DNA from: Flavobacteriales bacterium
GTDB taxonomy: Bacteria; Bacteroidota; Bacteroidia; Flavobacteriales_F; PHOS-HE28
Reading direction: 5' to 3'
Length of the DNA stretch: 39,946 nucleotides
NCBI GenBank assembly: GCA_016717305.1
Contig: JADKFY010000032.1
Coordinates: 1 to 39,946, forward strand
The notes beneath the pieces are model-generated. The model ran no database searches. It saw only the letters and a program-made list of their open reading frames with translations, and had not been told where the DNA came from. Of the stretch, positions 18,182 to 25,739 are shown piece after piece. The translations under genes were made by a program, and so were the position numbers. Within the stretch, counting starts at the first letter, position 1; each line of letters begins with the position of its first letter.

Positions 18182-19225
18182 TCAACGAAAACGCATTACG
18201 ATCGGCAAGTGGTCGCTATAGCCTCCTTTGTAATGCCCGCTGCTGTACGTCTTATCCGGTGAGGGTCCGTTCTTCGGGTGGTAGAACATGATCCGCTCGT
18301 CTGAAAAAGCACTCGCCTTTTTCACCTCCTTCGCCGTTAATGGGTCCACGATGAATTGGTCCAAGAATGACCATTCGCCTTGGTAGTTGTAGGATCCGGA
18401 GCCTACCGGTTGGTCCATGCACATGAGGTCCACCAGCGCGGCGGAACCAATTCCACAGGTTGCACCTAGCCCTTTTTGGATGCTGTTGTTCTGCGGGGTG
18501 TCATTGAGATCTCCCATGATAATGATGTGCGCTTGGGGTCCACTATTGATCTTTTCCACAGCGCTGCTCAGCACCATCGCCGCGGCCATGCGCTTGGGTT
18601 CACTCTGCTCCGGTCCTCCGCTGCGACTGGGCCAATGGTTCACGAACACATGGTAGGTGTGGCCGGCCTGTGAGAGTTCCACGTGAAGGATATCTCGGGT
18701 ACGGTCATCTCCCAGATCCACGTGCAAAGACTCGCTGTTCTCCAAGGTGAACTTATCCCGTTTGTACAACAAGGCCACATCAATGCCTCGTTCATCTGGC
18801 GAATCGAAGTGGACCACCGCATACTTGGCTTTGGCCAAAACTTGCTCATCCGCCAAATCCTTCACCACGGTCCCGTTCTCCACTTCAGCAAGGCCCAAGA
18901 ATTCGGGAAGGTCCGCATCGGTCATGGCGATAGCTTCGGCCAAATGCTCCAATTTGGTCCTGTAGCGATCCTCTGTCCAAGCCATCTCACTGTTCGGTAG
19001 AAAGTCTTGATCATTGGTTGAAGGATCGTCCTTGGTGTCGAAAAGGTTCTCAACATTGTAGAACAGGACCGTGGTTCCGTGCAGAGGCTGTTCCAAGGTG
19101 GCAACATCCCCAAGTTGCCCACTATCCGTGTTGGAACCGTTCGTACTTTCAGGTACTGCAGAGGAGCATGCCATTAATAACACGACCACCATCGAGGTGA
19201 GCATTCCCCGTTCAGCCGTGATCAT
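18182..19225 (-). CDS. Endonuclease/exonuclease/phosphatase family lipoprotein
   Basis: A 347-residue EEP-fold hydrolase with lipobox LLMACSS in the N-terminal signal, so it should be lipid-anchored in the periplasm or at the surface. EEP motifs are FYNVENLFD, FLGLAEVEN with the catalytic Glu, FVNHWPSRSGG, MGDLNDTP with the Asp/Asn pair, and GYSDHLPIVM with the terminal Asp-His. The fold hydrolyses phosphodiesters or phosphomonoesters. A secreted form may scavenge phosphate from extracellular DNA, but this is inference. It overlaps the HerA-type ATPase gene upstream by four bases (ATGA). Confidence 0.87.
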   Translation of the reverse strand: MITAERGMLTSMVVVLLMACSSAVPESTNGSNTDSGQLGDVATLEQPLHGTTVLFYNVENLFDTKDDPSTNDQDFLPNSEMAWTEDRYRTKLEHLAEAIAMTDADLPEFLGLAEVENGTVVKDLADEQVLAKAKYAVVHFDSPDERGIDVALLYKRDKFTLENSESLHVDLGDDRTRDILHVELSQAGHTYHVFVNHWPSRSGGPEQSEPKRMAAAMVLSSAVEKINSGPQAHIIIMGDLNDTPQNNSIQKGLGATCGIGSAALVDLMCMDQPVGSGSYNYQGEWSFLDQFIVDPLTAKEVKKASAFSDERIMFYHPKNGPSPDKTYSSGHYKGGYSDHLPIVMRFR

Positions 19226-20748
19226 CGACGTCCGGTCTTAAGTCCCAAAGCACCCAGTAGCCCACGGCTTAATTCCCGGAACACGGTTCGGCCTACCTGC
19301 CTTACCATAGTGTTCTTGCTGATGTTCTCGATCATTGACGGTTCCTCCTTGGCAGGCTTTGCAGGTTTGCTCGGCTTCTCTTCTTTTTGAACCGGCGCTT
19401 CATTGAATCGTTTCTCCAACAGTTCGAAAGCACTTTCCCGGTCGATCACCTCATTGTATTTGGTGGCGATCCTGCTTTGGGCCACCAACCCGCCGATCTC
19501 AAGCGGAGTAAGGATGTCCATACGACTGATCGGCGCCCTAAGAAGCGTGTGGGCCAGAGGTGTCGGTGCGCCTTTCTCGTTGAGCGCGGTTACCAAGGCC
19601 TCCCCTATCCCCAAGGACGTGATCAATGCTTCGGTGTCGTAGAATTCGGTGAGCGGGTAGTTCTGTGCTGTCTTCTTGATCGTAGTGCGGTCCTTCGCCG
19701 TAAAAGCGCGCAAAGAGTGTTGCACTTTAAGCCCCAATTGGCCCAACACGCTCTCGGGCACATCGCTTGGGTCTTGGGTACAGAAGTAAATTCCAACGCC
19801 TTTGGAACGGATCAGTTTGATGATCGTTTCCAGCTGCTCCAGCAACGCTTTGGTCGCGGTATTGAAGATCAAGTGTGCCTCATCGATGAAGAGTACCAGT
19901 TTGGGTTTTTCCGGGTCCCCAACTTCGGGGAACGTGCTGTACACCTCGGCCAAAAGGCTCAGCATGAAGGTGCTGAAAAGCCGCGGTTTGTCTTGGATGT
20001 CCGTAAGCCGAACGATATGCACCACGCCCATCCCATCGCGTTGTGTAAGCAGATCGTTCACGTCGAATGATCGTTCGCCGAAAAAGTCTTCTGCTCCCTG
20101 TTGCTCGATCTCGATCAGCTTACGTAGGATGATGTTCACCGTGGCCGAGCTTACCTGGCCGTAGATCTTTTTGATCTCTTCCTTGCCCCCGTCGCTCACG
20201 AATTGTAAGATCTTTCGAAGGTCTTTCAGGTCGAGCAAGGGCAATGCATTGTCATCGGAGTATTTGAAGACCAAGGAGAGCACGCTTTGTTGTGTGTCGT
20301 TCAGTTCCAGGATACGCCCCAATAACACCGGCCCGAATTCCGTGACCGTCGCCCGCAGTTTCGCACCTGGCTCATTGCTCAAGCTCAATAACTCTACCGG
20401 CAGTGGTCGTGGTTCGTACGGCAATCCCAATTTCTGGTGACGCGATGAGATCTTTTCGTTCACAACACCAGGTGCCGCCAATCCGCTCAGGTCCCCTTTA
20501 ACATCCATCAGCAGCACTGGTACACCGGCGAGCGACAGTTGCTCGGTGATCAATTGCAAGGTTTTGGTCTTCCCGCTACCCGTTGATCCGCAGATCAGGC
20601 CATGCCGGTTCATAGTACGCAACGGCACGCGCACATACGCTTGGTCCGGCACCTCACCATCCAACAAGGCACCGCCAAGGATCAGACTTTCGCCTTTGAA
20701 CGTGTTCCCCTCTTGGATGGTCTTCGTGAAATCTTCGATCATGCTCAT
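19222..20748 (-). CDS. HerA/DUF853-type P-loop ATPase
   Basis: A 508-residue cytoplasmic ATPase of the HerA-FtsK superfamily, related to E. coli YjgR and the DUF853 proteins. Walker A (GSTGSGKT) is at residues 54-61. The body has VLLMDVKGDLSGLA and EFGPVLLGRILELNDTQQSVLS. Walker B (KLVLFIDEAHLIF) is followed by a sensor region with FCTQDPSDVPESVLGQLG. A Lys/Pro/Glu-rich linker separates the C-terminal helix, which has VFRELSRGLLGALG. The in vivo role of DUF853 ATPases is not established. ATG 20748 or 20742 are both possible. The glycosyltransferase operon is divergent, 44 bases away. Confidence 0.9.
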   Translation of the reverse strand: MSMIEDFTKTIQEGNTFKGESLILGGALLDGEVPDQAYVRVPLRTMNRHGLICGSTGSGKTKTLQLITEQLSLAGVPVLLMDVKGDLSGLAAPGVVNEKISSRHQKLGLPYEPRPLPVELLSLSNEPGAKLRATVTEFGPVLLGRILELNDTQQSVLSLVFKYSDDNALPLLDLKDLRKILQFVSDGGKEEIKKIYGQVSSATVNIILRKLIEIEQQGAEDFFGERSFDVNDLLTQRDGMGVVHIVRLTDIQDKPRLFSTFMLSLLAEVYSTFPEVGDPEKPKLVLFIDEAHLIFNTATKALLEQLETIIKLIRSKGVGIYFCTQDPSDVPESVLGQLGLKVQHSLRAFTAKDRTTIKKTAQNYPLTEFYDTEALITSLGIGEALVTALNEKGAPTPLAHTLLRAPISRMDILTPLEIGGLVAQSRIATKYNEVIDRESAFELLEKRFNEAPVQKEEKPSKPAKPAKEEPSMIENISKNTMVRQVGRTVFRELSRGLLGALGLKTGRR

Positions 20749-20792
20749 CGCCGCAAATAGTTGCCACAAAGGAACAGTAGCCGAACTAAGAA

Positions 20793-22403
20793 ATGGACTG
20801 TTCCATGTTCATGGGTAAACTTGTCGGCGAGGAACGCAAGTGGAACAATGCGCCCGGGATCAAAGAAGTGAACTCCAATACGTGGCGATATTTCCTCTAT
20901 GCCTTGCTGGTGATCGGCCTGCTGGTGCGTCTGCACGGGATCTTGGTGCTGAAGAAGTCCTTGTCCCACGACGAAAGCGTGAGCTACCTGTGCGCAGCTG
21001 CCACCGAGGGCAAGTTTGAATTGGGCCTTCCCGAACAAGTGAACATTCCATTGTTCGCGGCGGATATTCACGCCTATTACGCGCAGCCCGGCTCGCTGCA
21101 ATTCGGTACCGTTGCTAAGGACTTGGCACTTTACGACATCCATCCGCCACTCTACTTCTGGACACTTCACGCCATCCACTTTGCAAATGGCATGGACATC
21201 CGGAATGGCCCGCTCCTTAACTTAGCACTCACCCTGCTGCTGTTGGTCCTACTCTATCGAACGGCGCTAGAGATCCTGGGCGAACCATTGCACGCACTTT
21301 CGTGTTGCACCATCTGGTTCCTCAGCCCTGCGGTGGTCTCGATCGATCTGGAAGCAAGGCATTATCAATTGTTCGCCTTGTTGGCTTTGGCCATGTTCGC
21401 ATTGGGGCGCCAATTTTGGAGCGGAAAAGCCAGCTCAAGAACGTGGGTCCTGTTCACCATGATCAATGCGATGGGCTTTCTGACCCATTACTACTATGGC
21501 CTATTCTTGGTCCCCGGTATCGGTTTCATGCTGGTGCGCTTCGGCTTTCGACGAAACACATGGCTTTACGGCCTCTCCTTGCTTGGGTCTCTGGCGCTCT
21601 TCCTGCTTTTGTTCCCGGCCTTTTGGGATTTTCTGGCCAACTACATGGCCGACCGTGAGATCGCATCTGGGAAGACGGTGCAATTCATGCCACGGGCAAA
21701 GGCCCTTATAGCGACCAGTTTTGGCTTCTTCAGCTGGTGGCGGTCGGTGACTTTGCTCATCGTGTTCACTGGCATAGTGACCGTTTTTCGCTGGGCTCGT
21801 GGCGAAAAGCACCATCGAACCCAACATGTTGGATCGCCGTTCCTGATCTGGGGATCATACATCCATATCGTGTGGTATTTCACCATCTCTTCATTCCTGT
21901 ATCTGTTGGGGATAAGTCCATTCCATGCTGTTGGTGGAGAATATTTCGGGATGATCTGGCCATTGTTCTGTATTGCGCTTGTGCATGGGGCGGTGGTCGC
22001 GCTCGAACCGGCATATCGCAAGCTGATATTTGCTGCCTTCGCCGTGCAATTGATGGCTTCATGCTTTTTAACGGTGCGCCATTCCCCCTATGTTATCGAC
22101 CTTGTGCCCGCAACTTGGTACCAGAGCATGAATGAAAGTGATGTGGTGATCACCAACGAAGGCCGACGTGGCTACCTCCCGAGGATGGCGTGGGGCTTGC
22201 GGAGCGATATGCCGATCTGGGTGCTATCCGGTGCCGGTATGGAACGATTCGATGCCACTTCGAGCAACACTATTGCATTCTGGCTCTACGTGCCTGATCT
22301 TTCTGCTCCAGCCCAGCCGGCATTGCAGCGCATGCGCGACATTGGTTCCAAGGAAGAAACGCGGATCATGGGGAACCATCAATTACACCTCTTCCAACAA
22401 TGA
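20793..22403 (+). CDS. GT-C polytopic glycosyltransferase (GT39/ArnT-like)
   Basis: Integral membrane glycosyltransferase of 536 residues with about ten or more hydrophobic segments. After the first helix comes the acidic GT-C motif in SLSHDESVSY. The second loop has the family element LEARHYQLFALL, as in PMT/ArnT-like enzymes that use polyprenyl-phosphate sugars as donors. The C-terminal soluble part begins after the last helix near residue 430. The next gene, a GT2 enzyme of the DPM type, overlaps by four bases and could supply the polyprenyl-phosphate donor. The acceptor is unknown. Other starts at 20805 or 20811 cannot be excluded. Confidence 0.85.
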   Translation: MDCSMFMGKLVGEERKWNNAPGIKEVNSNTWRYFLYALLVIGLLVRLHGILVLKKSLSHDESVSYLCAAATEGKFELGLPEQVNIPLFAADIHAYYAQPGSLQFGTVAKDLALYDIHPPLYFWTLHAIHFANGMDIRNGPLLNLALTLLLLVLLYRTALEILGEPLHALSCCTIWFLSPAVVSIDLEARHYQLFALLALAMFALGRQFWSGKASSRTWVLFTMINAMGFLTHYYYGLFLVPGIGFMLVRFGFRRNTWLYGLSLLGSLALFLLLFPAFWDFLANYMADREIASGKTVQFMPRAKALIATSFGFFSWWRSVTLLIVFTGIVTVFRWARGEKHHRTQHVGSPFLIWGSYIHIVWYFTISSFLYLLGISPFHAVGGEYFGMIWPLFCIALVHGAVVALEPAYRKLIFAAFAVQLMASCFLTVRHSPYVIDLVPATWYQSMNESDVVITNEGRRGYLPRMAWGLRSDMPIWVLSGAGMERFDATSSNTIAFWLYVPDLSAPAQPALQRMRDIGSKEETRIMGNHQLHLFQQ

Positions 22404-23128
22404 AGAGCGACTGGGCGGTAGTGGTGCCAATGGCCAACGAGGCCCCGGATTTCCATCCGTTCGTGGACCTATTGGGCACTATGCTGGATCGCATCGGATC
22501 CGGTCAGGTCTATTTCGTGGTGGATAATGTTTCCAAGGACAACACCTTGGAATTGTGCAAGGCCCATGCTGCCAAGGACAAGCGCTTCATTGCCATCTGG
22601 GCCCCACAGAACCGCTCGCTTGTTGATGCCTACTTGGGCGGCTATCGCGCAGCGTACGATGCCGGCCACGAGCTGATCATTGAAATGGATGCCGGTCTTA
22701 GCCACGATCCGCGCGCCCTACCCATGTTCCTGCGTGTCTTGAACGAGGGCAATGAATGTGCTTTTGGTTCACGCTTCATCAATGGCGGCTCCATCGCGGA
22801 ATCCAATACGAAGCGATGGTTCCTCTCCAAGGTGGGCACCGTGCTTTCCAATGTCCTCCTCGGCACCCGCATGTACGATATGACCAGCGGTTACCAAGGA
22901 TTCCATCGCGAAGTGGTCGGTCGTTTCCTCGCCTATTCCTTCCGCAGTACGGCGCATTTCTACCAAACAGAGATGCGCTACCTGTTGCGTTACACCCGCT
23001 TTGCCGAGATCCCGATCCACTACAAAGCACCTAGCCCTAGGGTGTCCGGTGGTGCTATCGGAAATTCCATATCCGTACTCATGCATTACTTGGCACAACG
23101 GATACTGCTGAAGGCTCCCCGACTATGA
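22400..23128 (+). CDS. GT2 family glycosyltransferase, polyprenol-phosphate-sugar synthase-like
   Basis: A 242-residue GT-A fold enzyme similar to dolichyl-phosphate mannosyl/glucosyl synthases. It begins WAVVVPMANEA and has VVDNVSKDNT, the acidic donor motif EMDAG at about 95-99, GSRFINGG, and SGYQGFHREV near 168-177. There is no C-terminal membrane helix pair, so it is a soluble or peripheral form. It starts in an ATGA overlap with the GT-C gene and ends in another with the STELLO gene, so the three products are probably made together. The likely role is transfer of a nucleotide-activated hexose to a polyprenyl phosphate, but the sugar is not known. Confidence 0.85.
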   Translation: MKSDWAVVVPMANEAPDFHPFVDLLGTMLDRIGSGQVYFVVDNVSKDNTLELCKAHAAKDKRFIAIWAPQNRSLVDAYLGGYRAAYDAGHELIIEMDAGLSHDPRALPMFLRVLNEGNECAFGSRFINGGSIAESNTKRWFLSKVGTVLSNVLLGTRMYDMTSGYQGFHREVVGRFLAYSFRSTAHFYQTEMRYLLRYTRFAEIPIHYKAPSPRVSGGAIGNSISVLMHYLAQRILLKAPRL

Positions 23129-24129
23129 AAGCTTCAGATACGGCTTTGGTGATCACGAGCATTGCAGCCCCCAATGCGGTACTGCGCGCTTTTGCGGAAG
23201 GATGTCGAGCAAATGGGCACGCCTTTTTGGTGATCGGTGATCGCCCTTCGCCCAGCGATTTCCAGTTGGATGGATGTGATTTCTGGAGCATGGATCGGCA
23301 GGCGAAAATGCCGTTCGAACTCGCTAGGTTGCTACCGGAAAGGCACTACGCACGCAAGAACTTGGGGTATTTGCAAGCCATACGGAACAGTGTTTCGGTG
23401 ATCTTGGAGTCTGATGACGACAACATCCCGGGCGCGGCATTTTGGAACCCACGCCAACTGGAACAAAACGTAGATCTGGTGAATGGACCTGGTTGGGTAA
23501 ACGTCTATCGCCATTTCAGTAACGAGCGCGTTTGGCCACGCGGCTTTCCACTCGAATGCCTTCAAGCGGAAGTGCCACAACCCGTAAGTACGGTTCCGTG
23601 TAATGCACCGATCCAGCAAGGCTTGGCCGATGGCGACCCGGACGTGGATGCCATCTACAGGTTCACGGGAAAATTGCCTATTGAATTCGAGGAACGATTG
23701 CGGCCCGTGGCATTGGACAAAGGAGCTTGGTGCCCGTTCAATTCGCAGAATACCACTTGGCTTGAGCCCGCCTTCCCACTGCTTTACCTGCCCTCTTTCT
23801 GCAGCTTTCGCATGACGGACATTTGGCGCAGTTACGTGGCACAGCGGATCTGTTGGGAGAACGGCTGGAATGTACTTTTCCATAACGCCACCGTGCGGCA
23901 GGAACGGAACGAACACGACATTCTGAAGGACTTCAACGATGAGGTGATCGGTTATGCCAACAACCGGGCGATCTGTGCGAAGCTGGATGCTTTGGAATTG
24001 GCACCCGGACGAGAACATATCCTGTCCAATATGCGCAAGTGCTACGAAGAATTCGTTGCGATGGGCCTCATTGGCGCACAGGAAATGCCGTTACTGGAGG
24101 CTTGGGGAAAGGACCTCGGTCCAAGGTGA
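23125..24129 (+). CDS. STELLO-family (DUF288) glycosyltransferase
   Basis: A 334-residue soluble protein of the STELLO/DUF288 family, known from plant Golgi proteins that support cellulose synthase assembly and also present in bacteria. Family signatures are LVIGDRPSPSDFQLDGCDFW, HYARKNLGYLQAI, the acidic ESDDDN at 97-100, WPRGFPLE, DPDVDAIYRFT, FNSQNTTW and FCSFRMTDIWRSYVAQR. The DDDN motif is the probable metal/nucleotide-sugar site. No transmembrane segment or signal peptide is visible, unlike the plant proteins. It is the last gene of a three-gene coupled operon (GT-C, GT2, STELLO). The product polymer or glycan is unknown. Confidence 0.88.
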   Translation: MKASDTALVITSIAAPNAVLRAFAEGCRANGHAFLVIGDRPSPSDFQLDGCDFWSMDRQAKMPFELARLLPERHYARKNLGYLQAIRNSVSVILESDDDNIPGAAFWNPRQLEQNVDLVNGPGWVNVYRHFSNERVWPRGFPLECLQAEVPQPVSTVPCNAPIQQGLADGDPDVDAIYRFTGKLPIEFEERLRPVALDKGAWCPFNSQNTTWLEPAFPLLYLPSFCSFRMTDIWRSYVAQRICWENGWNVLFHNATVRQERNEHDILKDFNDEVIGYANNRAICAKLDALELAPGREHILSNMRKCYEEFVAMGLIGAQEMPLLEAWGKDLGPR

Positions 24130-24158
24130 ACCCTTCTTCCCTTTCAACTTGGGCCTGA

Positions 24159-24557
24159 TCAATTAAAGGAGAGTCGGTTGATCGCGAACCGCCCGCTTCC
24201 CGTGAAGAGGATCACCACGTAACCGATCAGGTAGAGAAGAGCGAGTTCCTTCTTGGCGAATACGTCATCGCCATGGACCATGAACACGGCGACGGTCATC
24301 GCGATGATCAGCGGGATGCTGGCCACGCGTGTCCACATCCCTAGGGTTACCAAAGCCGCGCAAAACACCTCGGCCAGCACGATCAACACCAAGGAGAACA
24401 TGGGCCCCATGCCGAACGGGTCGGCGAACGAATCCATTTTCTCACCGAAGGCCATCAACTTGGGCCAGCCATGTTGCCAAACCATGGTGCCGCCGAAGCC
24501 AAGCCGGAGCACCAGGTAGCCGAAATCCTCAGAGATGGGTTCGCTGTTCAAGAGCAT
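24159..24557 (-). CDS. DoxX family membrane protein
   Basis: A 132-residue protein with four hydrophobic segments. It has the DoxX features GYLVLRLGFGGTMVWQHGWPKL, a central VLAEVFCAALVTLG and a C-terminal VVILFTGSGRFAINR. The family is linked loosely to quinol/thiosulfate metabolism and redox balance, with no settled activity for most members. A -7-like element (TAGTTTCG, minus strand, 24562-24569) sits only four bases before the ATG, so the transcript may be leaderless. It converges with the STELLO gene, leaving 29 bases between stops. Confidence 0.87.
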   Translation of the reverse strand: MLLNSEPISEDFGYLVLRLGFGGTMVWQHGWPKLMAFGEKMDSFADPFGMGPMFSLVLIVLAEVFCAALVTLGMWTRVASIPLIIAMTVAVFMVHGDDVFAKKELALLYLIGYVVILFTGSGRFAINRLSFN

Positions 24558-24561
24558 GGTG

Positions 24562-24569
24562 CGAAACTA
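24562..24569 (-). promoter_or_regulatory. Putative -7 element immediately before doxX-like gene
   Basis: On the minus strand this reads TAGTTTCG and then CACC before the start codon at 24557. It matches TAnnTTTG with one variation. The position predicts a transcription start at or within a few bases of the ATG. Confidence 0.4.
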
Positions 24570-24663
24570 AACGCGCGCTATTCCTTCAAACACGCTCTCC
24601 CATTCCAACTTATCCACCGAGGTAGGCTGAACTATTTCGTAGCCCATTTCGTAGAACGCGGCC

Positions 24664-25374
24664 ATGAAAGTGCCTTTCCTCCTTCCGGCTCTCCTCTTCT
24701 CCACGACTTTGGCTGCCCAGATCGGTGATGATGCCATGCTGGCCGAACTATCCAACACCATACTTACCGACCGACCCGCCCTTTCGGCATTCGATCTGGC
24801 AGTGCTAAAAGCGCCCAACAGTGCTGCACCATGGTATGAGCGTGCGGAAGACCGTGCCGCCAAAGGCGATACCGAAGGAGCCATTCAGGACTTGGACCGG
24901 GTATCGAAATTGGAGCCTTTGGATACGTATGCCATGCTCCTCCGTGCCCAGGTCCACAAGCAGAACGGCAATGACCAAATGGCCACAAATGAACTGTACC
25001 GGATCGTGGGACTTCAGCCAAAAGGACCTATCGCCGAAGAGGCCATGTTGGAATTGGGACGCCTCGCCATGGACAGGAACGAACTCCCTTCAGCATTGGA
25101 ACATTTCAGCCGGTTAGTGAACATTGCCCCTTACAATGCACTTGCATGGTGCGAACGAGGCAGGGCATACGCGGCTTTGCTCAATGACGAAAGCGCCATC
25201 AACGACCTTCAAAAAGCACTTGATCTGGACCCAGAGCTGGACCAGGCATACGCCAACCTAGCCGCGATCTATTTCCGCCAAGGGCGCAAACAGGAAGGTT
25301 GCTTCGCCTTGCACCAAGCCCACGACCTAGGCGACCGCAGTGTGGAGCGCTTGTTGTTGGTGCATTGTGAGTGA
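24664..25374 (+). CDS. Exported TPR repeat protein
   Basis: A 236-residue protein with signal peptide (FLLPALLFSTTLAAQI). The mature region contains about four tetratricopeptide repeats, recognisable by APWYERAEDRAAKGDTEGAI, LLRAQVHKQNG, AWCERGRAYAALLNDESAI and AYANLAAIYFRQGRKQEG. TPRs mediate protein-protein interaction; no catalytic domain is present. Divergent from the DoxX gene. No function can be assigned. Confidence 0.8.
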   Translation: MKVPFLLPALLFSTTLAAQIGDDAMLAELSNTILTDRPALSAFDLAVLKAPNSAAPWYERAEDRAAKGDTEGAIQDLDRVSKLEPLDTYAMLLRAQVHKQNGNDQMATNELYRIVGLQPKGPIAEEAMLELGRLAMDRNELPSALEHFSRLVNIAPYNALAWCERGRAYAALLNDESAINDLQKALDLDPELDQAYANLAAIYFRQGRKQEGCFALHQAHDLGDRSVERLLLVHCE

Positions 25375-25739
25375 GGCGATCATTTGAGGTTCTTCCACCG
25401 GTTAATGAAAGGGAATAACCTTGCCTGATCTCATCGCCGATTTCACAGTCAATTCCTAGAATATCTTGAATTACGATCCTCAGGTAGCCTCATGTGAGTG
25501 CTGGCTCATCTCCTATTGTGATCCCTTCAACCTGGATCCAGCTTGGACCTCTGCGCGAGTTGGATTGGTTCATTGCCCATCGCACGGGCCATGCAGCGAT
25601 CTTCCTATTCCCGTTCATTCACGTCCTCCCGCAGCCCCATGCGGGACACGGTTCCCTTTTCCAGTGCGTAAGTTCCCCGGCTTTGAACTACTTTTGCGGC
25701 CCCTTAACCCACCCCTCGTAACGGTGGAAAAGGCCAAGA
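25375..25739. other. Noncoding leader region before thrS
   Basis: About 365 bases without a credible gene; short open frames here have no domain character. It includes a six-base-pair stem (TCCCGC/GCGGGA, 25627-25646) with an eight-base loop. The thrS promoter-like element (25689-25696) is annotated separately. I see no T-box or tRNA. Confidence 0.45.
25689..25696 (+). promoter_or_regulatory. Putative -7 element for the thrS operon
   Basis: TACTTTTG followed by CGGCCCCTT matches the Bacteroidota -7 consensus TAnnTTTG exactly. It lies 43 bases before the thrS ATG. The similar element at 6976 shares the CGGCCC extension. No good -33 TTG was seen. Confidence 0.5.

Noticed and set aside
19222..19225. 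HerA-NurA type repair module
   Set aside because: The neighbour of the HerA-type ATPase is an exported EEP lipoprotein, not a NurA nuclease.
25627..25646. Hairpin before thrS as a T-box or tRNA-like leader
   Set aside because: The stem is only six base pairs, lies upstream of the -7 element and has none of the T-box conserved sequence.
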